A stretch of DNA of 64,000 nucleotides from Echinicola arenosa (GTDB lineage Bacteria > Bacteroidota > Bacteroidia > Cytophagales > Cyclobacteriaceae): assembly GCF_014841125.1 (NCBI RefSeq), contig NZ_JACYTQ010000003.1, forward strand, positions 62,001 to 126,000, read 5' to 3'. Position 1 is the stretch's first letter; every line of letters begins with the position of its first letter. The notes under the pieces are model-generated. The model was not told where the DNA came from, did no database searches, and saw only the letters and a list, made by a program, of their open reading frames with translations. Below, one piece after another: positions 34,461-49,400 of the stretch. A program made the position numbers and the translations under genes.

Positions 34461-37400
34461 ATGGTCATAAGACAAAGTGCCATATTAGTTTTAATCGCTT
34501 TTTTTAGTTTAACTGATCAAATAGCATATGCGAAAAGTTATAAGGCTGAATCTGCTACTGAGTTCACTTATCATAAGGCCTTTGTCAATGATTTGATCAT
34601 TGATCAAATGTTGAGTAATAATTCTCCAGAAGTTGGAAGTGAAATAATCTTGACACTTTCTGTGAACAATAACAGTGAAGATCCTGCAACGGGTGTAGTA
34701 GCAAACAGTCAATTGCCCAATGGATTGACGTATGTTAGTGATAATGGAAGTGGCACTTATGATTCGGGTTCTGGAGAATGGGGAATAGGTGGATTGGCTC
34801 CCAATCAATCCATTTCATTGGAAATAACCGCAAGGGTTAACCCTGTTGGAAGTTATCAAATTGATGCCAGTGTGAGTGGAGATCAAATAGATCTAGTTCC
34901 TTCAAACAATTCACATTCTTTGACGATTACCCCAGTTCCAGTTGCGGATATGTCGATTGGCAAAACGGTGAGCTCAATGACACCTGATATTGGAGATGAA
35001 GTAACTTTTACGATAACCTTGGACAATATAGGACCATCTCCTGCCAGTGGGATCCAAGTTGAAGATCAATTACCCAATGGCTATTCATATGTTTCCAGTA
35101 ATGCCAATAAGGGTTCCTATAACAACAGTACAGGAATATGGAATGTTGGATCAATAAATTCTAATGATCAAGCCACTCTAAACATTAAAGCTTTGGTACT
35201 GCAACCAATTGGCAGTATTAATTATAACAACACAGCAAGTATTATAAGTCAGGCAGAGATTGATCCTGTAGCAGATAACAATACGGCTTCCATTGCATCT
35301 GAGCCAGTTGCCAATCCTAGTTGGACAATCAGCAAATCCAGCAGCACTCCCAGTTATTCTAATGCAGGTGATGAAATCGTTTATGAAATTAGATTGGAGA
35401 ATACCGGCAATGTAAACATCAGTGAGGTAGGCCTTGAGGATGAACAAGTGAGTTCAGGGCCAGACTTGATCAATGGTGATGGTAACGGGGACAATATTTT
35501 AAATCCAGGAGAAATTTGGGTCTTTAGGGCGACTTATAATGTAACCCAAGAAGATATAGATAACGGATCTTTTACCAATACCGTCTCGGCCAGGGGAAGC
35601 CCTTTGGTGGGGAACCTTGATGATGTAACAGATCAGGAAACAGTCAGTGCCAGCCAAAATCCATCGTGGATTTTATCCAAGTCGAGTACTAGCTCACCTA
35701 ATGAATTTGATAGTCCAGGAGATGTCTTGACCTATGAATTGGTAATTGAAAACACCGGTAATGTTTCTATCAGCAGCCTAACTGTCTCCGACAATCAAGC
35801 AGATGAAGCACCTACTTATATCAGTGGAGATGAAGATAATGATGGGGTTTTGGATGTAGAAGAGTCATGGACTTATACCGTAAACTATACCGTGACTCAA
35901 GAAGATGTTGACAATGGATTTTTCACCAATAGTGCTACTGCTTCAGGAGTTGCATCAGGTGGAACCCTGTCCGATGCTGCTGCCACTGAGATAGTAAATG
36001 CTGTACAGTTACCTTCTTGGTCCATTAGCAAAACCAGCGTGACTACACCTAACTCCTACACCAATATCGGAGATGAACTTATTTATAGCATTGATGTAGA
36101 GAACACCGGTAATGTTTCTATTGCTAATGTAAATATTAGCGACCCAGGTGCAAGTTCCGGCCCCGAATACAGCTCCGGTGACATCAATGATAATAATGTT
36201 TTAGATGTAGGAGAAACCTGGACTTACACGGCTGGTTACGTAGTCTCACAAGAAGATATTGACCATGGTTCTTACACCAATACCGTTACCGCTACAGGGG
36301 AGCCTTCTGGAGGAGATTTGTCTGATGTGAATGATACCGAAACCATATCAGCCAATCAGGAACCTTCTTGGACACTTTCCAAATCTGCTATTACTACTGG
36401 AGGATATACCAATCCTGGAGATGTTATTGAATATGAAATCTTGGTGAGTAATACCGGAAATATTTCTATTTCAGAAGTAAATATAGATGATGAACAAGCC
36501 ACTAATGGTGCTATTTATCAATCTGGAGATGAAGATAATGATGAAATATTAGATGTGGGCGAAACTTGGGTGTTCACGGCTTCTTACAGTGTTACTCAAG
36601 AAGATATTGATACTGGTAGCTATACAAATACTGCCACAGGTAGCGCTGTACCTTTAAGTGGAGAGATAGATGACCTGACTGCTAATGAAACAGTTAATGC
36701 GAATCAAAATCCAAGTTGGGAGATAAGCAAAACTACAGGAGAAGTCAGTTATTCTGAATTGGGTCAGATTTTGACTTATGAAATCACCTTAACCAATACA
36801 GGAAATGTTTCTATTTCGAATGTAGTGGTCAGTGACCCACAGGCTACAGAAGGACCGACTTACCTTTCAGGTGATGTAGGGGTAGATGAAATAATGGAGC
36901 CAGGGGAAACTTGGACATACTCAGCCAGTCACGAAGTCACCAATGAAGACCTTGACAACGGTTCATTTACCAATACCGTGACCGCTACAGGCGATCCTGC
37001 TGGAGGAGTTTTGGATGAGACAAATGATGAGGTAACCATAAACGCAGTACAGGATCCATCTTTTACAGTGTTAAAAGTGGCTGATAAGAATGGATACAGT
37101 GAGGTTGGGGAAGTAATTACCTATACGATTTACCTCAATAATAATGGTAACGTTTCTTTATTTGACCTACGAGTTACTGATCCCTTGACCCGCTTGGATG
37201 ATGGCATTAATATATTCTATGCAGGAGACACCATATCATTTACGACTACCCATACTGTTACCCAAGAAGATATTGATAATGGGAGCATTGAGAATGTTGC
37301 TTCCATTTCAGCAACGGATCCTGAGGGGAATGAGTTGACGAGTAGTGACGATGAAATTATCAATGCTTCTCAAACTCCAAAACTGACCATCAGTAAGTCT

Positions 37401-40400
37401 TCAGCTCAAACAGAATACGATGCGGTCAATGAAGAATTGGTATATACCATCCTAGTTGAAAATACGGGTAACATAACCATTGAAAACCCTGTGGTCAATG
37501 ATCCTCAAGCAAGCACTGGCCCTACTTATCAGTCAGGGGATTCCGATTCTGATGGAATTCTGGATGTAGGAGAAATCTGGACTTACACTGCTACTTATTT
37601 AGTTACCCAAGAAGATATAGATAATGGTAGTTTTACCAATACCGCAACCGCTTCAGGAGACCCTGTAAGTGGCACACTTAGAGAAGAAAGTGCAAGCGAG
37701 ACGGTAAATGGTATCCAATTACCTGAGTGGACCATCCAAAAAACCAATACCAATACACCAAATTCTTTCTCCCAAGCTGGTGATGAGCTGACCTATGATA
37801 TTGTGATCACCAATACTGGAAATGTCTCCATTACTAATGTTGAGGTATTTGATCCAACAGCTACCACAGGACCAATCTATCAATCAGGAGATGTGGATGG
37901 AGAAGAGGTATTGGATGTGGGAGAGTCATGGGTGTATTTGGTAACATACACAGTAACTCAGGCCAATGTAGATGCTGGAAGTTACTCCAATACCGCTTCA
38001 GCCAATGGAAATTCAATTGGGGGCACCCTCCCAGAAGTGAGTGATGAAGAAACTGTTGTTGCAGAGCAAGTTCCTGCATGGACTTTGACCAAAACGGCCA
38101 ATAAGGATACCTATCAGGATGTAGGAGAAACTATTACTTATAGCATTGAAGTGGAAAATACAGGTAATGTGTCTATTTCAAACCCAGTGGTGGATGATCC
38201 TCAAGCGAGCAGTGGCCCGACTTATCAATCTGGTGATACAGATAGCGATGGACAGATAGATCCTGGAGAAGTTTGGGTTTATCAAGCTAGCTATGTTGTA
38301 AGTCAAGAAGATATCATTAATGGCAGCTATACGAATGCCGCTACTGCTTCAGGAACTCCTTCAGGAGGGGATTTGGCAGATGCCTCGGATGAAATTACAG
38401 TAAATGCCATTCAGGTTACTGAATTAAGTTTGGACAAATCTGTTTCACAAACTACCTACTCAGAAGATGGAGTAATTCTGGAGTACACCATAGTAGTAAG
38501 TAACAGTGGTAATATGCCCATTACAAATATCAACGTTTCAGACCCTCTTTTAGGAATAGACGAAACGATTGATTCCCTTGCCCCGGGAGATAGTCAAACT
38601 TTTACGGGGTCATATACAATTACACAAGAGGATCTGGACAATGGCAGCATAACCAACATCGCAACCACCTCCGGAGAAGACATTGATGGAGCTTCAGTAG
38701 AAGATACAGATGAGGCTACTTCCACTGCCATTCAAAATCCATCTATAAGTATTGAAAAAGAACTAAGTGATGAGGGCTTCAGTGAAGAGGGAGATCAGCT
38801 TAATTATACTATCACTGTGACCAATACAGGGAATGTTACCTTGAGCAATGTACAGGTAACGGACCCTTTGACTGGTTTGGACCAAACTATATCTTCATTA
38901 GAACCGGGTGAATCCGTTGATATCAATACAACCTACACAGTTACACAAGAGGATGTGGACAATGGTGTGGTAACCAATACAGCATCGGTTACAGGCCAGG
39001 ACCCTAATGGAGCTGATGTTTCAGATACAGATGATGAAACCATCAATGGAGCCCAAACGGGAGATTTAGATGTTAAAAAGACAGTAGAGGAAAGTGGGTT
39101 TTATGAAGCTGGAGATGAACTACATTATACACTTACACTGACAAATAATGGAAATGTTGATGTAACAGATATTACATTGACTGATCCTTTGACCGGGCTT
39201 ACAGAAACGATCGACTTATTAGAGCCTGGAGAAAGTCTGACTTTTTCGACCACCTACACGGTGACTCAGGAAGATATAGATAATGGGATGGTTTTGAATA
39301 CGGTTAATGTCTCGGGAACTGATCCTGATGGAAATACAGTAACGGATTCCGATGATATTGCACTTAACGGATCTCAGAATCCAGAACTTACTGTCAACAA
39401 AACTTCCGTAGAAAGTGAATACAATTCTGCGGGGGACGTCCTTACTTATCAAATAGTTGTTACCAATACAGGAAATGTGACCATCACAGGTATAGAAGTG
39501 ACTGATCCATTGACTGGTGCTAATGAGACAATTCCAGAATTGGAACCTGGAGAATCATACACAATTAATACTGATTATACCGTGACAGCTGATGATGTTT
39601 CCAACGGAAACATTGCGAATGTAGCTACAGCCACAGGCCAAGATCCAAACGGAAATGATGTAAGCGATGGTGATGCAAATAACATTTCCATAAATGGAAC
39701 AGATAGGTATGAAATAAGGATTTTAAAAGATGTTCAGGAATTTGGTTACAGTGAATCAGGCCAAATATTGAACTATACGATTGTGGTCCGAAACAGAGGT
39801 ACAGTCTTATTGGAAAATATTTTGGTTACAGATCCATTAACTGGACTTAATCAAACAATACCTTCTTTAACCCCTGGCCAAGCAGAGACCTTTAATGAGA
39901 CTTATACCGTCACACAGTTAGATGTTGATAATGCAATTATAAATAATACTGCAACAGCAGCAACCAATACTCCAGTCACCTTGAGTGAAAGCGTCGATGA
40001 GTCGATTGTAGGAGCACAGACACCAGCGATAAAATTGAGGAAAACGGTGGAAGAGTCAGGTTATGAATTACCAGGAGAAGTATTGACCTACAATGTAGAA
40101 GTAGAAAATACAGGTAATGTGACTTTGAGTACTGTAAATGTAACCGACCCTCTTACAGGTTCTGATGAGACTTTGGTAAGCCTTGCTCCTGATGAAGTTC
40201 AAATTTTTACTTTCAATTATACCGTTACCCAGGAAGATGTTGATCGTGGATATATTGAGAACATAGCCAACGTCACCTCAACAGCTCCTAAAGGAGGGAC
40301 AATTGAGGATGGAGATACGGTAAGATTGAGTGGAGCTCAAAATACCAGGTTGTCCCTAATTAAGACAGTTAATGAATCAACTTATAATCAGGTAGGCGAT

Positions 40401-43400
40401 GAATTAAATTATACCATCACTGTCGAAAATACAGGTAACACTACCCTATTTGACCTAGTGATTGTTGATCCCTTAACGGGCTTAAACGAGACAATTATCA
40501 GCTTGTCTCCAGGAGATAATGAAGAATTCAATGAAACCTATGTGATCACCCAGGAGGATTTGGATTTAGGAGCAGTAAATAATACTGTTACATTGACGGG
40601 TGAAGATTTTAATGGAATTCTGATAAATCGTGAAAGCTCAGTAAGTGTTCCAGCTTCTCAAAACCCTCAACTATCAGTCACTAAAACTCCAGACATCACT
40701 ACGTTTGATCAGGTAGGAGTACTAATAAATTATGTGATCACCGTATCTAATACAGGTAATATTACCATCGAAAATATATCTGTTAATGATCCAAAGGCGA
40801 ATAATGGTCCAACATATCAGTCTGGAGATGTCAACAGCAACAGCATTATGGAAGTTGGCGAAACATGGACTTATTCTGCAGATTATACCACTGTTCAGGA
40901 AGATGTCGATAGTGGAGGCTTCACCAATACGGTTACCGCTTCTGGAGACCCGGCAGGTGGAAACTTATCCAATGGTCAAGCTTCAGCAACGGTCAATGCC
41001 ATTCAGAGCCCTAGCTGGAATATGTCCAAAACCAGCACCAACAGTCCTAATAGTTATGCTAATGTAGGCGATCAGCTCAGCTATGAAATAAGCCTTGAAA
41101 ATACCGGAAATGTTTCGATTCGCAACATTGTAATTACTGATAATGGCGCTGACAACTCTCCCGTCTTAACGTCAGGAGATAGTGACAATGATAATGAGTT
41201 GGATGTGGGAGAAGTGTGGCTATTGGAAGCCATTCATACTGTAACCCAAACGGATATGGATGCGGGTAGTTATGTAAATGTGGCCGTGGCATCAGGGGGG
41301 CCTGCTGGTGGAATTTTGGAAAATATCAGTGATGATGAAACTGTCAATGCTATCCAAAATCCCGCATGGACACTTACCAAAATAAGTACAACCGAACCAA
41401 ATTCATTCAACAGTCCGGATGATAAACTGAACTTTGAAATACTACTAGAAAATACTGGAAATATTAGTATCTCGGAAGTGAATTTGTCTGATCCTTTGGT
41501 TAGTGAAGGGCCTACTTACAGAGGTGGGGATAGTGATTTGGATGGAGTGCTTGACGTAGGGGAAATTTGGACATACACCGCTAAATATACCACAAGCCAG
41601 ACAGATGTGGATCAAGGAGAGTTCCTCAATACCGCTACCGCCACAGGAACCCCAGCCGGAGGTGATTTGGCTCCAGCAGTTGGAGAAGTAGTTGTTCCGG
41701 CTATTGAAGCTCCTGCCTTGTCCATTACAAAAACAGTAGAACAGTCTGGATTTACCGCTCCGGGAGATTTATTGAATTATACCATTATAGTAACCAATTC
41801 CGGTAACCAAACCATTTCCAATCTAACTGTTAGTGATCCTTTGACCGGTTTAGAGGATACACAAATAAGCTTGACTCCCGGACAATCAAAAGTATATAAT
41901 GAAGTTTATGCGGTCACCCAAAATGATTTGGATGTTGGTACAATTGAAAATACAGCGACAGCAATTGGCTTTGACCCGAATGACAATGAAATCTCTGCCG
42001 AGGATTCGGAAATAATCAATGGCTCACAATCTCCATCGATTGACATTATAAAAAGTGTTTCTGAAAGCGGATATATCCGGGCAGGTGACTTGGTAAGGTA
42101 TACGATATTCGTAGGTAATACTGGTAATGTAACCCTTTTTGATGTAAGGATTACAGACCCAATGATTAATCTTGATATTACATTAGATGAACTGGCCCCA
42201 GGTGAGATCGAAAGATTTAATGACTTTTATGCTATTAGACAAGAAGATGTAGATAGAGGTGAATTGGCTAATGTAGCCACTGTAACAGCCACAGATATCA
42301 ACGGCGGGACATTAACTGATAGTGATGATGAGCTATTGAAAGGTACTCAGATTCCAGGAATGGCAGCTTCCAAAGCAACCACAACAGATACATACGTTTC
42401 AGTTGGAGATATTATCAATTATACCATTTCAATCACCAATACGGGAAATGTTACTTTATTTAATGTACTGATAGAAGACCCTAAAGCGGAGATAAGCAGT
42501 ACAAATCCAGTTCCTAGCATAGCTCCAAGAGAAGTAGTTGTCCTTGATGCTACTCATGTGGTAACTCAAGCGGACATTGATGCTGGAAAATATGTAAATC
42601 GTGCAACGGCAAATGGCTTTGACCCTATGGATGTTCCTATTGGTGCAACAACCAACCAAGTAACTGTCCCAGCTACTCAAAACCCATCGATCAGCATAAT
42701 CAAATCTACTTCAACAGTGGATTATGATGAAGTTGGTGACATCATCAATTATACCATAGAAATTAAAAATACAGGTAATGTTACATTGACAGGTATCAAA
42801 GTGTCTGATCCAAAGGCTGAGTTTATTTCCCCAACGGATATTCCTGTCCTGTCACCGGGTGAATCTGTTGTTTTAGAAGCTCAGCATGTGGTAAATCAAG
42901 CAGATATAGATGCAGCTGAATATGCAAATGTTTCCCATGTAACGAGTAAAGATCCCAATAATGCGAATATTAATGATGATTCTAATCAGGTAATTGTTCC
43001 GGCAATACAAAGCCCTTCAATGGAAGTAACTAAGTTGAGTGATCTTAGTACCTATAGTGAAGTTGGGGAGGTAATTCCATATGAAATTACCGTTCAAAAT
43101 ACAGGGAATGTAACTTTATCCAATATCACTATTTCTGATCCAAAAGCTGAAGTCCTAAGTGGTAGCCCAATTGCGGTTTTAGCACCAGGAGAGTCAGCAG
43201 AAATCACCGCCCAACATGTCGTTACCCAAGCTGATTTGGATGCCGGCAAATACACCAATCAAGCCACAGCCTCAGGTTCCGATCCATTGCAAAATGCTGT
43301 TGTGGAGGTTTCGAATGAAGTGGTGTTGACTGCTGTACAAACCCCATCCTTTATAATTAGTAAATCTACTTCCACACCGATTTATGCCAATGTTGGAGAT

Positions 43401-46400
43401 ATAGCCCTTTATGAACTCAACGTAGAAAATACAGGTAATGTAACCTTGTCCAATATCATTGTCACAGACCCTAAAGCTGAAATTACCAGTGGAAGTCCCA
43501 TTGCTACACTGGCACCTGGTAAAATTGCCAACGTGGCAGCACAACATTTGATCACCCAAGCCGATATAGATGCAGGAAGCTATACCAATATTGCCTTAGC
43601 TTCTGGCATAGATGTCAATGGAGAAAGGTTATCTACCAATTCAAATCAAGTAACCATTACTGCGATCCAATCACCATCAATTGAGATCACCAAAACTGCT
43701 GAACCTAATAGTTATGAACAAGTCGGTGAGGAGATTAATTACATAATTATTGTGACCAATACCGGTAATGTGACCTTGACAAATGTCCAAGTGGATGATC
43801 CATTGACAGGACTAAATGAGTCAGTGAGTACTTTGGCACCTGGAGAGGAAAAATCTTATGAAACCCAAATTATCATTACCCAAGAAGAGCTGGATTTTGG
43901 TAGTGTCATTAACACCGCTTCAACGATTGGATTTGATCCTAATGGCGCTGAAGTAATTGATGAAGATGATGAAACAACAACAGCAGTTCAGAATCCTTCT
44001 TTAACCATCACCAAAGTGGGAGATAAAACAAGCGTTTCTGAGGCTGGAGAAGTAATTAACTATACGTTGACAATTACAAATGATGGAAATCTTTCGGTAT
44101 CCAATGTAAGCATAAAAGATCCTTTGACTGGCTTGGATGAAGTGCTTCCAACCATGACTCCAGGTCAAACTGAGGTGTTTAATGCGAGCTATCAAGTCAC
44201 CCAAGCCGATATTGATAGGGGATCAATTCCCAATACAGCCACTGTCAATGGACTTGCGGCTAACGGAGATTTGGTCAATGACAGTGATGATTATTTAGTA
44301 ACTGCCGATCAGATCAAGTCACTAGGAATTAGTAAGCGAAGCAATGCATTTACTTACAGTATGGTAGATGAAACATTGGAGTATCAAATAGTGGTGGGTA
44401 ACACTGGAAATGTAACGCTGACCAATGTTTCGATATCTGATAACCAATTAGGATATGAGCAATCTGTAGGAACCTTAATGCCAGGACAAACTGCTGTATT
44501 CACCGTTAGTTATTCCGTTACTCAATCCGATCTGGACAACGGCAGTTTTGTAAATACGGCAAATGTCACTGGCCAGGCACCAGATGGAGAAACGTTAACA
44601 GAGAATGACTCATTTACTACTAGGGCTCTTCAGGCTGGAGCAATTGAGGTAGAAAAATCTGCTATTCCTAGGTTCTTTAACAATGCAGGTGATCAAATCA
44701 CTTATTCCATTAAGGTTACCAATAACGGCAATGTGACGCTATCCAATATTATAGTGTCCGATCCATTGACAGGAATGAATGAAACCATTCCAAGCTTAAC
44801 ACCTGGTGAAGAGCAAATCTTAAACACCATTTATGAGGTTAGCCAAGAAAATGTTGACAATAGGTCAGTGCTTAATAGGGCTACAGCCATTGGTACCACT
44901 CCGGCTGGAAATGAAGTTAGTGATTTTGATGAATTCAGAATTTATTCTTTCGGCACTCCAGGAATAGAAATTACCAAATCAGCCACTCCATTGACTTTTG
45001 ACCAAGCAGGAGATGTGATTGAATATGTATTGGAGGTAGAAAATATTGGAAGCCTGACTTTGGAGAACGTGGTGGTTTCTGATCCGCTTACAGGATTAAG
45101 TGAAACCATAGCCATTTTAGAGCCAGGCCAAATTGAAGTATTCAATACCTCATATGTAACCACTCAGGAAAACATTGACCAAGGAGAATTAGCAAATACG
45201 GCCTCAGTATCTGCAACAGCGCCTAGTGGCAATGAAGTGACAGATTCAGACAGGGCAGTGGTTATTCCAGTTCGATCTGCCAGCATGGAACTGGTTAAGA
45301 CATCCGATCCAAGTTTGGTTAGTGAGGCGGGAGCTTCCATTTCTTATAATTTTGAATTGACCAATACCGGAAATGTGACCTTAACTAATGTCCAAATTAT
45401 AGATGAAAAAATTGGTTTTAATCAGCAAGTAGGCACACTGGCACCTGGACAGTCCGTTAATTATTCCGCTTCTTATGAAGCTACCCAAGAAGATATTGAT
45501 GCTGGGGTCATTATTAATACAGCTTTAGCTAATGCCCAAGATCCATCTGGAGAAGACCTAAGTGCCGAAGATCAAGCAACTGTTTTGGTAAGAAGATCTG
45601 GAAACATAAGTGTCACTAAAGTGGCTGATGTAAACACGGTGACTTCAGCTGGTGAGCTTATTCATTACAGCATTGAGGTTACCAATTCTGGAAATGTAAC
45701 CTTGACCAATGTTCAAATAACAGATCCTTTGACTGGAATGGATGAAAACATTGGCAGTTTGAATCCAGGAGAAAGCCAGCCTTTTGAAACCAGTTATACT
45801 GTCAGTCAAGCAGATATTGATGCTGGAGAAATTCCTAATACAGTTGTTGCGCAAGGAACCACACCGGCAGATAGAACCGTAACTGCAGAAGCCGAGGAAT
45901 TGGTTACTGCATTGAAATTAGGTAGCATCCAAATTGAGAAGTCAACAGAGTTACCTTCTTATAGTCTTATTGGAACAGAAATTCCTTATACGATCACGGT
46001 GACCAATAATGGAAATGTGAGCCTCACAGAGGTAATAGTAAATGATCCATTGACTGGAATGGTACAATCCATTGAAGTCTTGGCACCTGGTGAAAGCCAG
46101 TCTTTTGCCACAAGCTATACCACCACCCAATTAGATCTGGACAACGGCCAAGTAAGGAATATAGCCACTGCAAGAGGAAGGACTCCTCAAGGTGTTTTGA
46201 AAGTAGATGCAGCTGTGGTAGAGGTACCAGCAGAACAAATGCCTGCACTTGACTTAGTAAAAACAGCCGATGTAAGCAGCTTCTCTGAAGTAGGTGACGA
46301 AATCAACTATACACTTGTTGTAACCAATACGGGTAATGTAACCTTAAATAATGGAACCATCTCTGATCCTTTAACTGGCCTGAATTTAAGTGGAGGCACA

Positions 46401-49400
46401 TTGGTTCCTGGCGATAGTAAGACATTTAAAACTCAATATGTCATCACACAAGAGGATATAGATAATGGACTTGTGAGCAATGTGGCGACCACTACTGGTA
46501 AGTCTCCATTGGGTGTAACTGTAACAGACCAAGCTGAGTTAGCGATAAATGCCAATCAAAGTCCATCCATATCACTTATAAAAACTTCAAGCATTAGCAC
46601 TTTTGATGAAGTAGGGGTAAGAATCACCTATCAATTGACAGTGACCAATACCGGTAATGTAACCTTGACTGATGTTCAAGTTACTGATCCATTAACTGGT
46701 ATGGATGTAAGTGTCGGCAATTTATCTCCTGATGAGGAAAAAGATTTCACGACAAATTATTTGACGACACAATCAGATTTGGACGCTGGTGCTGTGATAA
46801 ATGATGCTATTTCTACAGGCTTGGATCCATTAGGTGAGATAGTAAGTGATACAGCTCAAGTGACCGTTTCTGCGATTCAGGAAGCTTCCCTAACACTGGA
46901 AAAAACAGCTGATAGATCCAATTACGAAGCGCTTGGGGAAGTGATCAGTTACACCCTTGTCGCAACTAATACCGGCAATGTTACTTTGACCGATGTTCAG
47001 GTTACAGATCCATTGACAGGAATGGAAGAAAACATCGGTGATATGGCTCCTGGAGATGTAGAGGAATTAACATCAACCTACACAATAAGTCAGGTGGATT
47101 TGGATCAAGGAAATGTGACCAATACAGCTATTGCAGTTGGGGTAGACCCTGAAGGGGCCTCAATATCAGATAGTGATTTTGTGGAAATAAACGCAATCCA
47201 AGAACCATCAATAAGTCTGGAAAAATCCACTGAGGCTACCACTTATGATTCAGTCGATGAAGTGATTTTCTACACCTTACTAGTTACCAATACCGGTAAC
47301 GTAAGCTTGGAAGAAGTAACTGTTAGGGATCCGTTAACGGGTTTTGTAGAGAATGTTGGAACTATGGTTCCTGGAGAAAGTAGGACACTTACCACAACTT
47401 ATACAGTCACTCAAGCTGACTTGGATAAAGGTTTGATTACCAATAGGGCCACTGTAGTTGGTGTTGATCCGATTGGTCAGAGAGTGAGTGATGAAGATGC
47501 GGTAAGCATTGAGGCCAATCAATTGATTGAGATTGGTCTGGACAAAAAGGCAAGTCCTAAGACTTATTCCCAAGTTGGACAAGAAATCACCTATACCTTA
47601 ACGGTAACCAATGAAGGTAATGTGACCTTGAAAAATGTATTGACTGAAGATCCATTGACTGACTTCAGTCAAGTAGTAGCTAAGTTGCTGCCTGGACAGC
47701 GCGAAAGCTATGCTATTTCATATTTGATTACCCAAGCTGATTTGGATCGTGGTCAAGTGAATAACGAGGCAATTACTTCAGGTGTAGGCCCTGAAGGAAC
47801 AACCGTAGAAGACATTGATACGGAGCAAATCTTTGCATTGCAAAGTCCAAGCCTTTCTGTCGAGAAAACAGCGAATCCAAAAACTTATGCATCCCCCGGA
47901 GAGGTCATCACTTACACCCTTGTGGTGACCAATACGGGCAATGTTAGTTTGAGGGCAGTGGATGTGGAAGATCCTTTGACCAATTTTGATCAAGTGATCA
48001 ACTTGATGGCACCTGGGGTTTCCCAGACATTTACTACAACTTACACGGTGACCCAAGATGATATTGACAATGGAAGCATAACAAATACAGCTTCGGCATC
48101 TGGTATCTCCCCAAGCAATGAAAGCGTGACAGCAGAAGATAATGCCAAGGTTGTGGCTTTACAGGCCGGATCAATTGAAATAGAAAAAACTTCCAATCCA
48201 AAGATTTTTGAATTTGCAGGTGAGGTTGTTACTTATACCATCACCATTACCAATACAGGTAACCTTACCTTGTCCAATATAGTAGTCACAGATGATAAGG
48301 TTGGATTTGCTGAGAACCTAACTGCATTAGTACCGGGAGAAAGTGAAACTTATACCTTGGACTATACATTAACTCAAGAAGATATAGATGGTTTGATTTT
48401 AATCAACACCGCTTTTGTAACAGCTACCACACCTGATGGAGAAACTGTGACTGATACAGATAAAGCAGCTGTAGGTGCAAGAGGTGAAGGCGCCATTGAA
48501 GTGAAAAAATCATCTAATCCCAAGTTATATGATGAACCAGGAGATATCATTACCTATACTTTGGAAGTAGAAAATATTGGCAATGTGACCTTGTCCAATG
48601 TGGTATTACAAGATCCTTTGACAGGATTTGTCCAAAATATAACTGAGCTATTACCTGAAGAAGTACAGATTTTCACCATCGACTATATGGTGAGTCAAGA
48701 AGATATTGACAACGGTTTGATCACCAATACAGCTACTGCAGAGGGCACCACTCCAGTGGGTAAACTAGTGAACAGTGATGACAGTGCCGTAGTGATAGCC
48801 CTTAGGTCCGGAAGTATAGAATTGGTAAAATCAGCTGACGTGGATGTTTATGATGAAGCAGGTGATGAAATCAATTATACATTAGTGATCACCAATACGG
48901 GAAATGTAACCTTGACCAATGTTCAAATAACAGATCCATTGACGGGATTAGACCAAAGCATTCCTAGCATGGCTCCTGGACAACAAGAGACCTACAATGT
49001 TGTTTATAATGTCACTCAGGACGATGTGGATTGGGGAAGTATTAGGAATGTCGCTAATGTTACAGGTATGACCCCTGCAGGAAATGCAGTCAATGATAGC
49101 GATGAAGTCCGAATTAGAGCACTGAGAGCTTCCAATGTCTCATTAGAAAAAACAGCTTCTCCCAGAGTGTACGCTACACCTGGAGAAGTCATAACCTATA
49201 CCATCAAGGTATTCAATACCGGAAATACGACCCTAAGCAATTTGACCGTAGGCGATCCATTGACGGCTATGTTGGAAAATATTTCAAGTATTGTTCCAGG
49301 AGATTCTGTTGAATTTACCACCAGTTATACTATCACTCAAGCTGATATTGACCAAGGTGAAATTATCAATACAGCAGCAGTGAGGGGATTTGATCCAAAC

